From Patescibacteria group bacterium (GTDB lineage Bacteria; Patescibacteriota; Minisyncoccia; Minisyncoccales; RBG-13-36-15): a stretch of 42,544 nt of DNA. Shown piece by piece: positions 1 through 9,301 of the stretch. The stretch is taken from NCBI GenBank assembly GCA_022574775.1, contig JACZRI010000006.1:1-42544 (forward strand), given 5' to 3'. Numbering within the stretch: the stretch's first letter is position 1; each line of letters starts with the position of its first letter. The translations under genes were made by a program, and so were the position numbers. Under the pieces are notes generated by a model. That model was given only the letters and a program-made list of their open reading frames with translations, did not search any database and was not told where the DNA came from.

Positions 1-1
1 A

Positions 2-742
2 ATGATAACAGTTTATGATGATACAACAATTGCATTTCCAATTCTTGCATTATATGTTCTAAGTAATCAAAAAACAAGAAAGCCAAAAAAATTATATCTG
101 TCATTAAAGAAAAAAGGGTTAAATGCTGATCTCTCTGCAGAAAACATTACCCTGAAGGAAAATTTTGTCTCATTTCAAACCTGCAACGGAGCAGTTTGCG
201 CTAATTTCCAGGTAAATGTCGCCGGAGCCCATTTTGTGTCAAACCTTTTAGCTGTAATTTTAGTAGCAAAGGAATTAGGAATGAATCTCCAAGAAATTTA
301 TCATGCTTGTCTCAAGATTAAGCCAATGCAAAAAACGATGCAGATAGTCAAGGGTAATAATGGACTAACTATCATTGATGACTCTTATTCAGCAAACCCC
401 GCAAGTGTTCTTTCTGCTTTAGAGTATCTTAAAATTTATCCAAAGAAAAAAATAATCGTTCTCCCTTGCCTCATAGAGTTAGGAATTGCCTCCAAAGCAA
501 TCCACAGAAAAATAGGAGAAAAAATTGGCAAAACTTGCGACATGGCAATAGTTACAACAAAAGAGAGATTTAAAGAAATCAAAAAAGGGGTTCTCCAAAC
601 AGGTTTCAGCAAAAAGAATATTTTATTCTCAGAAAATCCTGAGCAAATTTTTGAGGAAATTCAAAATTTCTGCGAGCCAGGAGATATAGTTCTTTTGGAG
701 GGAAAAATACCAAGTCAGCTTATTAAGTTATTAACTAGTTAA
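2..742 (+). CDS. murF: Mur ligase family protein, C-terminal part (MurF-like), truncated by window start
   Basis: Motif DDSYSANPASVLSALEYL matches the MurF-type D-[DN]-[SA]-YNANP signature; followed by FemAB and FtsQ. Confidence 0.68.
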   Translation: MITVYDDTTIAFPILALYVLSNQKTRKPKKLYLSLKKKGLNADLSAENITLKENFVSFQTCNGAVCANFQVNVAGAHFVSNLLAVILVAKELGMNLQEIYHACLKIKPMQKTMQIVKGNNGLTIIDDSYSANPASVLSALEYLKIYPKKKIIVLPCLIELGIASKAIHRKIGEKIGKTCDMAIVTTKERFKEIKKGVLQTGFSKKNILFSENPEQIFEEIQNFCEPGDIVLLEGKIPSQLIKLLTS

Positions 743-756
743 TTTATCGGTAGACT

Positions 757-2073
757 ATGACAACCTTTCGACCAATATCAATATCTCTATCACCAAACAC
801 TGAAAGAAATGATATTTATTTAGCTTTGAAATTAATTTTCTCCGCCCTAGGCAAACCAGCCTCTGGAGGAAAACCTTGGAAAAATGGATCTGCAATCAAA
901 AAATTAGAGGAAAATTTCAAGCAATATTTTAAGGTAAAATATACAATCTCCTTTAACAGCGGGAGATCAGCTCTTTTAGCAATTTTAGAATCTTTGAATT
1001 TAAAACCAGGAGATGAGGTTCTATTACAAGCTTTCACTTGTAATGCTGTGTCCAATCCAATTTTATGGTCCCGTCTTAGTCGCTCTCAAGAAAACTTTGA
1101 CAAGCAAGCAGAATTAAAACCCGTGTATGTTGATTGCAATAAGGAAACCTTCAATATTGATATCAAAGATTTAAAAAGGAAAATTACTTCGCGGAGTAGA
1201 GTAATAATAGTTCAACACACTTTTGGCTTACCGGTAGATATTAAGGAAATTTTAGAAATTTGCAAAAAAAATAATCTTATTTTAATTGAAGATTGCGCCC
1301 ATTCCCTGGGAGCTGAATATAAAAATAAAAAAGTTGGAACTTTTGGAAAAGCTGCTTTTTTTAGTTTCTCTCGCGACAAGGTAATTTCTTCAGTCTATGG
1401 AGGAATTGCTATCACGAATGACAATAATTTGGCTGAGAAAATTAAGGATTTTCAAAAAAAAGCAGGTTTTCCATCAAATCTCTGGATTTTCCAGCAGTTA
1501 TTGCACCCTATATTATTGAATTTTTTTATCCTGCCAACTTATTCTCTCCTCAGGCTGGGAAAAACCTCATTAAAGCTCTTTCAGTGGTTGCATATTTTAT
1601 CCAAGGCTGTCCATTGGAAAGAGAAAAGATCACAAAAACCAAATTATTTTCCAAAAGCTCTCCCGAATGCCTTGGCTGTTCTTGCTCATTTTCAATTGCA
1701 AAAATTAGAAAAATTTAATAATCACAGAAAAAAACTAGCTAATTTTTATTTTTCTAATTTAAAAAATACTTCTTTTGAACTCCCTAAAGTTTTCCCTGAT
1801 AGGAAACATATATTTTTAAGATTTCCTATAAGACACCCAAAAGCTCACCAGATTATCAAGAAAGCTTGGAGGAAGAATATTTTGATAGGGGATTGGTATG
1901 ATATTCCTATTGCTCCCAAAGATACTCGGTTAGATAAAATGCAATATCAACCGGGAAGCTGTGAAAAAGCAGAAAAATTAGCTGAAACAACTTTTAATTT
2001 ACCAACCCATATTAATATTTCTCAATCAGATGCTCAAAAAGTCATAGATTTTTTGAAGACTTATGAAAGTTGA
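757..2073 (+). CDS. DegT/DnrJ/EryC1/StrS family PLP-dependent aminotransferase
   Basis: FNSGRSALLAIL, EDCAHSLGAEYKNKKVGTFGKAAFFSFSRDKVIS (PLP lysine region) typical of the family. Confidence 0.85.
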   Translation: MTTFRPISISLSPNTERNDIYLALKLIFSALGKPASGGKPWKNGSAIKKLEENFKQYFKVKYTISFNSGRSALLAILESLNLKPGDEVLLQAFTCNAVSNPILWSRLSRSQENFDKQAELKPVYVDCNKETFNIDIKDLKRKITSRSRVIIVQHTFGLPVDIKEILEICKKNNLILIEDCAHSLGAEYKNKKVGTFGKAAFFSFSRDKVISSVYGGIAITNDNNLAEKIKDFQKKAGFPSNLWIFQQLLHPILLNFFILPTYSLLRLGKTSLKLFQWLHILSKAVHWKEKRSQKPNYFPKALPNALAVLAHFQLQKLEKFNNHRKKLANFYFSNLKNTSFELPKVFPDRKHIFLRFPIRHPKAHQIIKKAWRKNILIGDWYDIPIAPKDTRLDKMQYQPGSCEKAEKLAETTFNLPTHINISQSDAQKVIDFLKTYES

Positions 2074-3214
2074 AGAAATTTCAGAAAAAGAAATCTGGGA
2101 GAATTTTTTCTTAGGCTGTGAAGAAAAAACTTTTCTGGATTCTTGGAATTGGGGAGAATTTCAAAGAAAAATGGGGAATTCCACCGTAGTTCAAAAAGAC
2201 AAAAGTGGAAAAATTTGGAGGCTTGGAATATACAAAGAATCCGATTTAATTGCCGTTGCTTTAATTATTAAAATCTCTGCCAGGAGAGGAACTTTTGTAT
2301 TTTGCCCTCACGCGCCAGCCCTCGCTAAAACTCTGACAAACAACCATTCCTTGAAACATGAAGTATTAAAAACACTCTTGAAAGAACTAAAAAAGATAGC
2401 CAAAGAGGAAAATGCGAGTTTTGTACGAATTAGTCCAATTTGGAAAAACAGTAAAGAAAATATTGAAATTTTTAAAAATTTAAGCTTTCGAACAGCTCCT
2501 ATTCATATGCACCCTGAATTAACCTGGGAATTGGACATTGTTCCGCCTGAAGAAGAACTTTTAATAAAAATGCGCAAGACTACCCGTTATTTAATAAAGC
2601 AGGCCCAAAAAAATAAAGATATTGAAATTACCAAAAGCACTAAAATAGAGGATGTTGAAAGATTTAACGAGCTTTACCAAAAAACAGTAAGTCGGCATCA
2701 CTTTATTCCTTTCTCAATAGATTATCTGACAAACGAGGTCTTGGCGTTTTTACCTGACAATCAGGTTATGATATTTCTGGGCAAATATAAGAACCCTCGT
2801 CGCTCCGCTCCTCAGAACCTTGATTCCTCTGGAATTAAAGAAGAAATCGTCTCAGCAGCCATTATAATCTTCTGGCAGGGGATCGCTTTTTACCATCAGG
2901 GAGCTTCTTCTCCAAAATATCCAAAAATCCCTGTGTCTTATCTTTTGCAATGGGAGGCAATCAAGGAAGCGAAAAAACGAGGGTGTAATGTTTATAATTT
3001 TTGGGGAATCGCTCCTTCGGAAAATAAAAAACTCCATAGGAATCCCTTTGGGATCCTACGGGGCAAGCACCCATGGGCGGGATTAACTTTGTTTAAAACC
3101 GGGTTTGGAGGATATAAAAAAGAATATGTGCGAACACAAGACTTACCCCTATCTTCAAAATATTGGCTCAATTTTATGGTGGAGTTAGTGAGAAGATCAA
3201 AAAGAGGCCTCTAA
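2063..3214 (+). CDS. FemAB-family peptidoglycan bridge aminoacyltransferase
   Basis: MRKTTRYLIKQAQK, YNFWGIAP, HPWAGLTLFKTGFGG motifs characteristic of FemAB/FemX proteins. Confidence 0.85.
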   Translation: MKVEEISEKEIWENFFLGCEEKTFLDSWNWGEFQRKMGNSTVVQKDKSGKIWRLGIYKESDLIAVALIIKISARRGTFVFCPHAPALAKTLTNNHSLKHEVLKTLLKELKKIAKEENASFVRISPIWKNSKENIEIFKNLSFRTAPIHMHPELTWELDIVPPEEELLIKMRKTTRYLIKQAQKNKDIEITKSTKIEDVERFNELYQKTVSRHHFIPFSIDYLTNEVLAFLPDNQVMIFLGKYKNPRRSAPQNLDSSGIKEEIVSAAIIIFWQGIAFYHQGASSPKYPKIPVSYLLQWEAIKEAKKRGCNVYNFWGIAPSENKKLHRNPFGILRGKHPWAGLTLFKTGFGGYKKEYVRTQDLPLSSKYWLNFMVELVRRSKRGL

Positions 3215-3220
3215 CATTCT

Positions 3221-4054
3221 ATGGCTACTCGAGTATTTCGAAAACCTTATCGAGTAAGAAGAAAAAAATCGGTTTTTAAAAATCGTTTTTTTTGGCTTGG
3301 TATACTCGTTGTAATGATTATTGGAATTACTGTCTATTTTGTTGCTTTTTCCTCATTTTTTCAAATAAAAGAAATTCGAATTTCTGGAAACGAAAAAGTC
3401 CAAAAAGAATCTCTTGAAAATTTCATTTGGAAAAATATTAGTAAAAAAATGTTTATTTTTAAAACAAAAAGTATTTTATTGGTTAATCTCCAGAAAGTTG
3501 AAAAAAATCTTTTAGAGAGATTCCCTGAAGTCTCCAAAATATATTTAAAAAGAGATCTTCCAGATATTATAGCTGTAAACATTCAAGAAAGAAAACCGCT
3601 TTTCTTATTATGTAAAAATTCCGATGTTTGTTTTTATTTAGACGAAGAAGGAGTAATTTTTGATCGCGTTAGAAATGGTATTCCGAACGGGGTTGATGAA
3701 ACAAATAAGGCTAAAGAATCACTGATTAAAATAAGAGACGAACGGCATCAAGAAATAAGATTAGGAGAAAAAGTAATTGAAGACGATCTTTTGAAAAACA
3801 TAAAAGAGATTATATCTAAATTGAAAGGTGGCGCTGAAATTTTTACAAAAGAAATTATTCTCTCTGAAAAAAAGATTGTACTCAAAACCGTGCAGAACTG
3901 GGAAATCTATTTTAATCCAGGAGGAAATATTTTAGATCAAGTCCAAAATCTTACCTTAGTTTTTAAAGAAGAAATTCCTCTTGAAAATAGAGAAAATCTT
4001 GAATATGTTGACTTGCGATTTGGAAATAGAGTTTACTACAAATATCGCGAATAA
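3221..4054 (+). CDS. ftsQ: FtsQ/DivIB-like cell division protein (N-terminal TM plus POTRA)
   Basis: Short basic N-terminus, one TM, POTRA-like FFQIKEIRISGNEKVQKESLENFIW, IAVNIQERKPLFLL; next to mur-type gene. Confidence 0.75.
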   Translation: MATRVFRKPYRVRRKKSVFKNRFFWLGILVVMIIGITVYFVAFSSFFQIKEIRISGNEKVQKESLENFIWKNISKKMFIFKTKSILLVNLQKVEKNLLERFPEVSKIYLKRDLPDIIAVNIQERKPLFLLCKNSDVCFYLDEEGVIFDRVRNGIPNGVDETNKAKESLIKIRDERHQEIRLGEKVIEDDLLKNIKEIISKLKGGAEIFTKEIILSEKKIVLKTVQNWEIYFNPGGNILDQVQNLTLVFKEEIPLENRENLEYVDLRFGNRVYYKYRE

Positions 4055-4138
4055 TTAGACCGTGGGCTGGACTCTATCCGTAAGTTGCGCCTCTGTTTGA
4101 GGAACAAGTACGCCTCACAGCGAGCACATCGTACTTTG

Positions 4139-4168
4139 TAAAAGTCCCGACCTGTCGGGACTTTTTTG
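4139..4168 (+). terminator. Rho-independent terminator (AAAGTCCCGA-cctg-TCGGGACTTTTTT)
   Basis: 10-bp perfect stem, 4-nt loop, T tract, between convergent genes. Confidence 0.8.
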
Positions 4169-4195
4169 TTTGAAAAAAATTTTAAATGCTGGTGG

Positions 4196-5977
4196 TTATT
4201 GAATCTGATAAACGAAAATTGAATAACCTATTTTTTCTACTGGCGGTTCTTGTTCATAAAGCCATAGATAGTGTCCGTAAGGCTGGTCAAAACCTACAAC
4301 TGGCATCCCTCTGCCTCCTTGTAAAAAAGTGACAGATACTGCCAAATAATCACCCTTTTGAAGTTCTGCCGGATTTCTATCTCCGCTCCAAGGTCTGAAT
4401 TTTTCTTTAAGATAATATTTCGCATCACCACCACCAAAATAGTCAACATAAATTTTATCAATTCCTTTTTCGTCAACCCAATCTCTCAACCTCTTCAAAT
4501 CCTGCCCCCAATCTAAATTTGAATCAACCGTATAGATGTAGCCGTTCTTTGCCCCTCCTGCCACCTCATTGAAATAAGAGAGAAAGTGAGGATAAATGGA
4601 AATTACAGAAATTGCTTGCCAGAGAATTAAAATAATAAAAATTATATACTTCACAGAAGAAAACATCAAATTTTTTCCTGCTCCTAACCATGAAATAATT
4701 CCGGCGCTAACTAAAATATAAATAAAAGGGAAAGTAGGGAGTAAATGGCGAACACCGATATTTAAATTACTGCTTAAGCTAAATAACCAATACAGAATTA
4801 TCCAAAGAATCATCACAAATTCAGTAAAATGATTTTTAACCAAATTTTTCGCTCGGGTGAAAGTTCTTTCCCAGAATGGTCTCTTGATGCCATATGCTGT
4901 GTATAAAAGAGCTAAAATAGTGAAAATATGAAAAGGAAGGGGCTCTTTGAGAATATAAACTATGGGAAAATAATTTACCCAGCCTCGATTTGATATTTCA
5001 CCCAAAAAATAAGTTGTATGACCACCAGCTGCCCGCTCTGTTACCATAAAAACTCCTAATACATAATAACTCCAGGGCTTTAAAATCGGATTTTCTGCCA
5101 TCCAGGTTACAATTTTTGAAGGATCGGTTATTTTCTGAAGAGGATGGGTCTTTAATAATTCCTGAGAATAAAGTTCTATTTTTTCTGTAGGGATGTTAAT
5201 TGTATGAAATTGATAAACCGGCCATAAAACCAAAAAGCCAATAAAGAAAATAAGAGCCAACTTTATCCCGTATGAGATAAACTCCCTGATTTTCCCGTTT
5301 TCTACTTTAAACACAATCCAGAAAAATACAATCAAGAAGAAAAACGGATAAAGCAAAACTAGGGAGAATTTTAGAAGTTGCGCTATCCCAAACGCAACAC
5401 CCGCTATAACTATATTTTTTTCGGTAGGGGAATATAAAAACTTTAAAAAATAATAGCTCGCAAGAACTACTCCAGCTGCAGCTGCAACATCCGTAGTGAC
5501 GAGCCTTCCGTGAGCTATGAAAGTAGGGGAGAACGAATAGAAAAAAAGAGTCAATAAAGCTACTTTATTCCCGAAACGTTCCCTCGCCCATTTGAAAATC
5601 AAAAATCCAAGCAAAACCAAGAGTAAAATCATTGGAATTCTTCCCCAAAATATCATCTGGTCAACTGGATTCCCCATGCCGTAAAAGAAATGAAAACCAA
5701 ATCCCCATTGGCCATTAATATCTTTCTGCCAGTCTTTTATCTCGGAAGGGAATTTTATCCCGTCTATAAACAGCAAAGGAAAAGCTGCAAAATCTTTAAT
5801 GAGCGGCGGGTGTTCTGGGTTTAACCTCATATCTCTTTGGGTAAGATAGGAGTAACCAGAGGGTAAATGAGCTACTTCATCCATGCTAGCCGAATCTCCA
5901 GCCATACTGAAAACAGCCAGGAAAAACATAAATACCAGAAGTAAAATTGCGATGATATTGGTGAAAAAATTAGACAT
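4196..5977 (-). CDS. Glycosyltransferase family 39 / ArnT-like membrane protein
   Basis: DEVAHLPSGYSYLTQRDMRLNPEHPPLIK near N-terminus (GT-C/PMT-like acidic motif), many TMs. Confidence 0.75.
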   Translation of the reverse strand: MSNFFTNIIAILLLVFMFFLAVFSMAGDSASMDEVAHLPSGYSYLTQRDMRLNPEHPPLIKDFAAFPLLFIDGIKFPSEIKDWQKDINGQWGFGFHFFYGMGNPVDQMIFWGRIPMILLLVLLGFLIFKWARERFGNKVALLTLFFYSFSPTFIAHGRLVTTDVAAAAGVVLASYYFLKFLYSPTEKNIVIAGVAFGIAQLLKFSLVLLYPFFFLIVFFWIVFKVENGKIREFISYGIKLALIFFIGFLVLWPVYQFHTINIPTEKIELYSQELLKTHPLQKITDPSKIVTWMAENPILKPWSYYVLGVFMVTERAAGGHTTYFLGEISNRGWVNYFPIVYILKEPLPFHIFTILALLYTAYGIKRPFWERTFTRAKNLVKNHFTEFVMILWIILYWLFSLSSNLNIGVRHLLPTFPFIYILVSAGIISWLGAGKNLMFSSVKYIIFIILILWQAISVISIYPHFLSYFNEVAGGAKNGYIYTVDSNLDWGQDLKRLRDWVDEKGIDKIYVDYFGGGDAKYYLKEKFRPWSGDRNPAELQKGDYLAVSVTFLQGGRGMPVVGFDQPYGHYLWLYEQEPPVEKIGYSIFVYQIQ

Positions 5978-6093
5978 CGTTTTATAGCTAGCAACCGATA
6001 GCTGATAGACAGAAAATTGTTTTTAATCTGAAGACTAAAAATACAAGCTACCTTAGCACCAGAGTAAAGCTCGGTGCGGGGCGCAGCAAGATA

Positions 6094-7746
6094 CTAACTG
6101 TCAATTTTGTATATCCAAACCCCGTCTTTTTCTTGAATCTCTCCGCCCGGAAATCTCATTTTAAGCTCATCCAACAAATCCTTGTCATACTTCATCGGCA
6201 CGATTACTGTTCTTTTTTCTATTTTAATTTTATCTAAATCTTTTGGCAGTAAATATATTGACTCTGGCTTACCAAACTTTGTGCTTTCAATAAACATCAC
6301 TGTTTGGGCTGGCATGGGAAGTCCATCTAACAAAGGAACAAGAACACCTGACTCATTCACAATAACATATTTCTGTGCATCGAGGGGAATAGAATTTAGC
6401 AAATTGCCTATCTGAACAAACTTTTTTGTAAAAGCCCCTTCAACATTTGGATTTTTAGCCCAGCTGTAAAAATATTTATTAAATGCAGCGAACGTTACGA
6501 AAATAAGAAACAAAGAACAAAAAACGAAAAACAGTTTTCGATTATGAATTACTTGCTTTATTTTTTCATAAAGCAGCCAGCCGCCAATTCCTGCAAAAAT
6601 GTACACTGCCGGAATTATTCCAATAACCCTTAAAGCGTGCGGAACGCCTTCATAGGTCAAAACACCTGGTAATAGCATAATGAATAACCAGGAAAGAAGT
6701 ATGAAATATGCCTGCCCGCCAGCGGCCTGAGCCGCAGGCTCTGGCAGGCGGGAAGTATACAGTGTGAAGTTTTTCGTCTTGAAAAACTTTAAAAATTCTT
6801 TAATAGAGAATATAAACCCGGCTAAGAATAAAATACCTATTGGCCAAAAGAATTGGGGAGAACCTGAAAAATTGTGACGCCAATTAAAGTCTCCAGAAAT
6901 ATTAAACATTCCTAAGTGAGAAACAAAACTTACTAAAAAAGCTTTTACTGGGTTATCCTGAGCAAAAACAGTAATATGGCTAGCTCTCGACACTAAATCT
7001 TGCGGATTCTGGAGAAAATAAACACCGATGGGCAGGGCAACAATAAAAGTAAAAACTAAAAGCAAAAAACTAAAAACTAAAAATTGTTTTTGAAGCCCCT
7101 CTCTTTGATAAATAAACCAAAAACTGATCAAAACTATGGGCAACAATAAAACAATAAAGCGATAGGAAATGTAAGTATGGAAACCTAAGCCAAAAAATAT
7201 GCCAGATATTATAAAATAAAATATTTTCTTTGTGCGGAAACCCCTAAACAAAAAGTAAAAAGCGAAAACCGAAAGAAGTGGGAGCAAAATTGCCCGGAAA
7301 TCAATCCTTGAAAAATTGATATGCCAAAAAGAAATGGCAAGGAAAAAAGAAGAGAAAAGGGCGATACTTGTAGCTTGTATTTTGTATACAACCCTTTTGG
7401 AAGTTCTCCTTGAGTCCAGCGTATTTTGGAATATTTCTTTAGTCAATAAATATAAGCCCAGGACAGTTAAAATTCCAATAACTGCCGGAACAATTTTTAA
7501 AGACCAAATAGAGATTCCAAAAATTGAGAAAGATAAAAAGATTAAATTAATAAAAAGGCCTTCTCTACCATTGTTTTCCGGATAGAAAACTTTCCATGGA
7601 TTTGATAGAGCTTCGTTTCCATTAATTGCTTCATCTGGATAAAGCCCGGGAGGAATTGTATCTAATTGCCACAAGCGAAAAAAAGAAGCAATAAGTAAAA
7701 TAGCCAACAATAATACAAAGGTTTTATTTTTCATTAGCCATGGCAT
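6094..7746 (-). CDS. Glycosyltransferase family 39-like membrane protein
   Basis: FRLWQLDTIPPGLYPDEAINGNEAL motif plus many TMs; typical of GT39/PMT_2 proteins. Confidence 0.72.
   Translation of the reverse strand: MPWLMKNKTFVLLLAILLIASFFRLWQLDTIPPGLYPDEAINGNEALSNPWKVFYPENNGREGLFINLIFLSFSIFGISIWSLKIVPAVIGILTVLGLYLLTKEIFQNTLDSRRTSKRVVYKIQATSIALFSSFFLAISFWHINFSRIDFRAILLPLLSVFAFYFLFRGFRTKKIFYFIISGIFFGLGFHTYISYRFIVLLLPIVLISFWFIYQREGLQKQFLVFSFLLLVFTFIVALPIGVYFLQNPQDLVSRASHITVFAQDNPVKAFLVSFVSHLGMFNISGDFNWRHNFSGSPQFFWPIGILFLAGFIFSIKEFLKFFKTKNFTLYTSRLPEPAAQAAGGQAYFILLSWLFIMLLPGVLTYEGVPHALRVIGIIPAVYIFAGIGGWLLYEKIKQVIHNRKLFFVFCSLFLIFVTFAAFNKYFYSWAKNPNVEGAFTKKFVQIGNLLNSIPLDAQKYVIVNESGVLVPLLDGLPMPAQTVMFIESTKFGKPESIYLLPKDLDKIKIEKRTVIVPMKYDKDLLDELKMRFPGGEIQEKDGVWIYKIDS
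6711..6752. repeat. GC-rich imperfect palindrome inserted in frame in a GT39 CDS
   Basis: CCTGCCCGCCAGCGGCCTGAGCCGCAGGCTCTGGCAGGCGGG; encodes LPEPAAQAAGGQA on the - strand. Confidence 0.8.
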
Positions 7747-7875
7747 TAAATTATTCTACCTCGTACATGTTTTACTAGTCAATACTCTGGCGACACACGG
7801 TAAACGTGGACAACTGGAGCCTTGACTAAACTAATTGATCTAGCGTTCCTATCCTCTTTTTATACGAATATAGAA

Positions 7876-7902
7876 CTATCACTCTCAACACTTGACTGCT
7901 AA
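7876..7902. promoter_or_regulatory. CIRCE operator (HrcA binding site)
   Basis: CTATCACTC-N9-GACTGCTAA versus TTAGCACTC-N9-GAGTGCTAA: 7/9 and 8/9 matches, exact 9-nt spacer, directly upstream of hrcA. Confidence 0.88.
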
Positions 7903-7919
7903 TTTGGGTTTGCTACAAT
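7892..7919 (+). promoter_or_regulatory. Sigma70-type promoter of the hrcA operon (TTGACT-N16-TGC-TACAAT counted with extended -10)
   Basis: -35 at 7892-7897, -10 at 7914-7919; overlaps the CIRCE right arm; ATG begins 8 nt after the -10. Confidence 0.75.
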
Positions 7920-7927
7920 TAAAGATA

Positions 7928-8647
7928 ATGGATATAACTGAACGTCAGGAAAAAATATTAAATAAGGCAGTCCAAGAATATATCAACTTGGTTCAGCCAG
8001 TTAGCTCTCAATTACTTGAGAGGAAGGGCAGCTTTGGAGTTTCCCCCGCAACCTTGAGAATTGAAATGCAGCAACTGACTGACAAAGGATACCTTTTCCA
8101 GCCCCATACTTCAGCAGGGAGGGTGCCTACCGATAAAGGATATAGATTTTTTGTGGATAATTTATTAGAAAAAAAAGAAGCTTTAGGCTTTGAGGAAGAT
8201 AAATTTTTTGATGAAATTGAGAAAATAGAAAAAGAAATAAAAAATTCTTTTCAATTCGCCCAAGCTTTAACGAAAAGAATAGCAGAACTCACATCAAATT
8301 TAGCAATGAGTTACTTGCCAGAAGAAAAAATTGTTTTAAAGGAAGGATGGGTAGAAATTCTGAAAGAACCAGAATTTGAAGACACAAATTACCTTTTGCA
8401 ATTTGCAGAAACTGTTGATGATTGCGAAAAGAATATCGAAGGATTTTTTAGAGATTCTTTGGATTTTAAAATTTACATTGGGAAAGAGAATCCATCATCA
8501 AAGGTTGAAAATTTCACTATTATCTTCTCCAGATGTCATTTCCCAAACGAAGAGGGAATTGTAGCAATTTTAGGGCCAAAAAGAATGGCCTACCAAAAAA
8601 ACATAGGTTTAATAAGTTCCGTAGTAAAATCTCTGGAAAAATTCTAA
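7928..8647 (+). CDS. hrcA: Heat-inducible transcription repressor HrcA
   Basis: MDITERQEKILNKAVQEYINLVQPVSSQLLERKGSFGVSPATLRIEMQQLTDKGYLFQPHTSAGRVPTDKGYRFFVD; start chosen at 7928 from promoter position rather than 7892. Confidence 0.92.
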   Translation: MDITERQEKILNKAVQEYINLVQPVSSQLLERKGSFGVSPATLRIEMQQLTDKGYLFQPHTSAGRVPTDKGYRFFVDNLLEKKEALGFEEDKFFDEIEKIEKEIKNSFQFAQALTKRIAELTSNLAMSYLPEEKIVLKEGWVEILKEPEFEDTNYLLQFAETVDDCEKNIEGFFRDSLDFKIYIGKENPSSKVENFTIIFSRCHFPNEEGIVAILGPKRMAYQKNIGLISSVVKSLEKF

Positions 8648-8661
8648 AATCTAAAATTTTT

Positions 8662-9204
8662 GTGGCAACAGGAAAAAAAGATAAAAAAGAAATTGATATT
8701 TTAAAACAGGAGTTTAAAGAATCGGAAAAACAAAAAGATGAGTATCTTGCGGGTTGGCAGCGTTCAAGAGCTGATTTTTTAAATTATAAAAAGGAAGAGG
8801 CAGAGAGAATTGGAGAAATTTTAAAATATGCAACCACTGACTTTATTTTTGAGATTTTGCCAATTTTAGCCAGCTTTGAAAAAGCTGAAAAAGAAATACG
8901 AAGTATGAAGACTTCGGTGAGCTCAGTCGAACCGTATGAAGAAACGAAGATCGAAGATTTAATGAAAGGCTTTTTACAAATCAAAACTCAACTCCAGAAT
9001 TTCTTAAAAAATCATGGGCTGGAAGAAATAAAAAGTTTAGGAGAGAAATTTGATCCAAATTTCCATGAAATAATAGAGGAAGTTGAAACAAAAAACAAAG
9101 AATCCGGCATAATCATTGAGGAAATCCAGAAGGGCTATAAAATCAAAAATAGATTATTAAGGCCTGCTAAGGTGAAAATCTCAAAACAAACCAAGCTTAA
9201 ATAA
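8662..9204 (+). CDS. grpE: GrpE nucleotide exchange factor
   Basis: AGWQRSRADFLNYKKEE, GEKFDPNFHEIIEEVE, GYKIKNRLLRPAKVKIS; no in-frame ATG near the domain start, GTG at 8662 proposed. Confidence 0.88.
   Translation: MATGKKDKKEIDILKQEFKESEKQKDEYLAGWQRSRADFLNYKKEEAERIGEILKYATTDFIFEILPILASFEKAEKEIRSMKTSVSSVEPYEETKIEDLMKGFLQIKTQLQNFLKNHGLEEIKSLGEKFDPNFHEIIEEVETKNKESGIIIEEIQKGYKIKNRLLRPAKVKISKQTKLK
8911..8934. repeat. Near-palindrome in grpE coding sequence
   Basis: ACTTCGGTGAGCTCAGTCGAACCG; related to TTGACAAGCTCAGG / CCTGAGCTTGTCGAAGG elements at 18.9 and 21.8 kb. Confidence 0.6.
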
Positions 9205-9301
9205 AAGGAGTTTAAAATAGTAGCTTGCATTTTGTAGTTTGTATTTTGGGCTTTAATTTCCAAAATTACAAGCTATCAGCTGTCGGCTACAAAATAAAAA
9301 T

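Noticed and set aside
816-1055. Short antisense ORFs listed in the track (also 2852-3037, 9253-9480, 10375-10818, 11945-12268, 16307-16957, 17590-17949, 20448-20891, 36570-37127 and others)
   Set aside because: Overlap genes with unambiguous family signatures on the other strand; no independent support.
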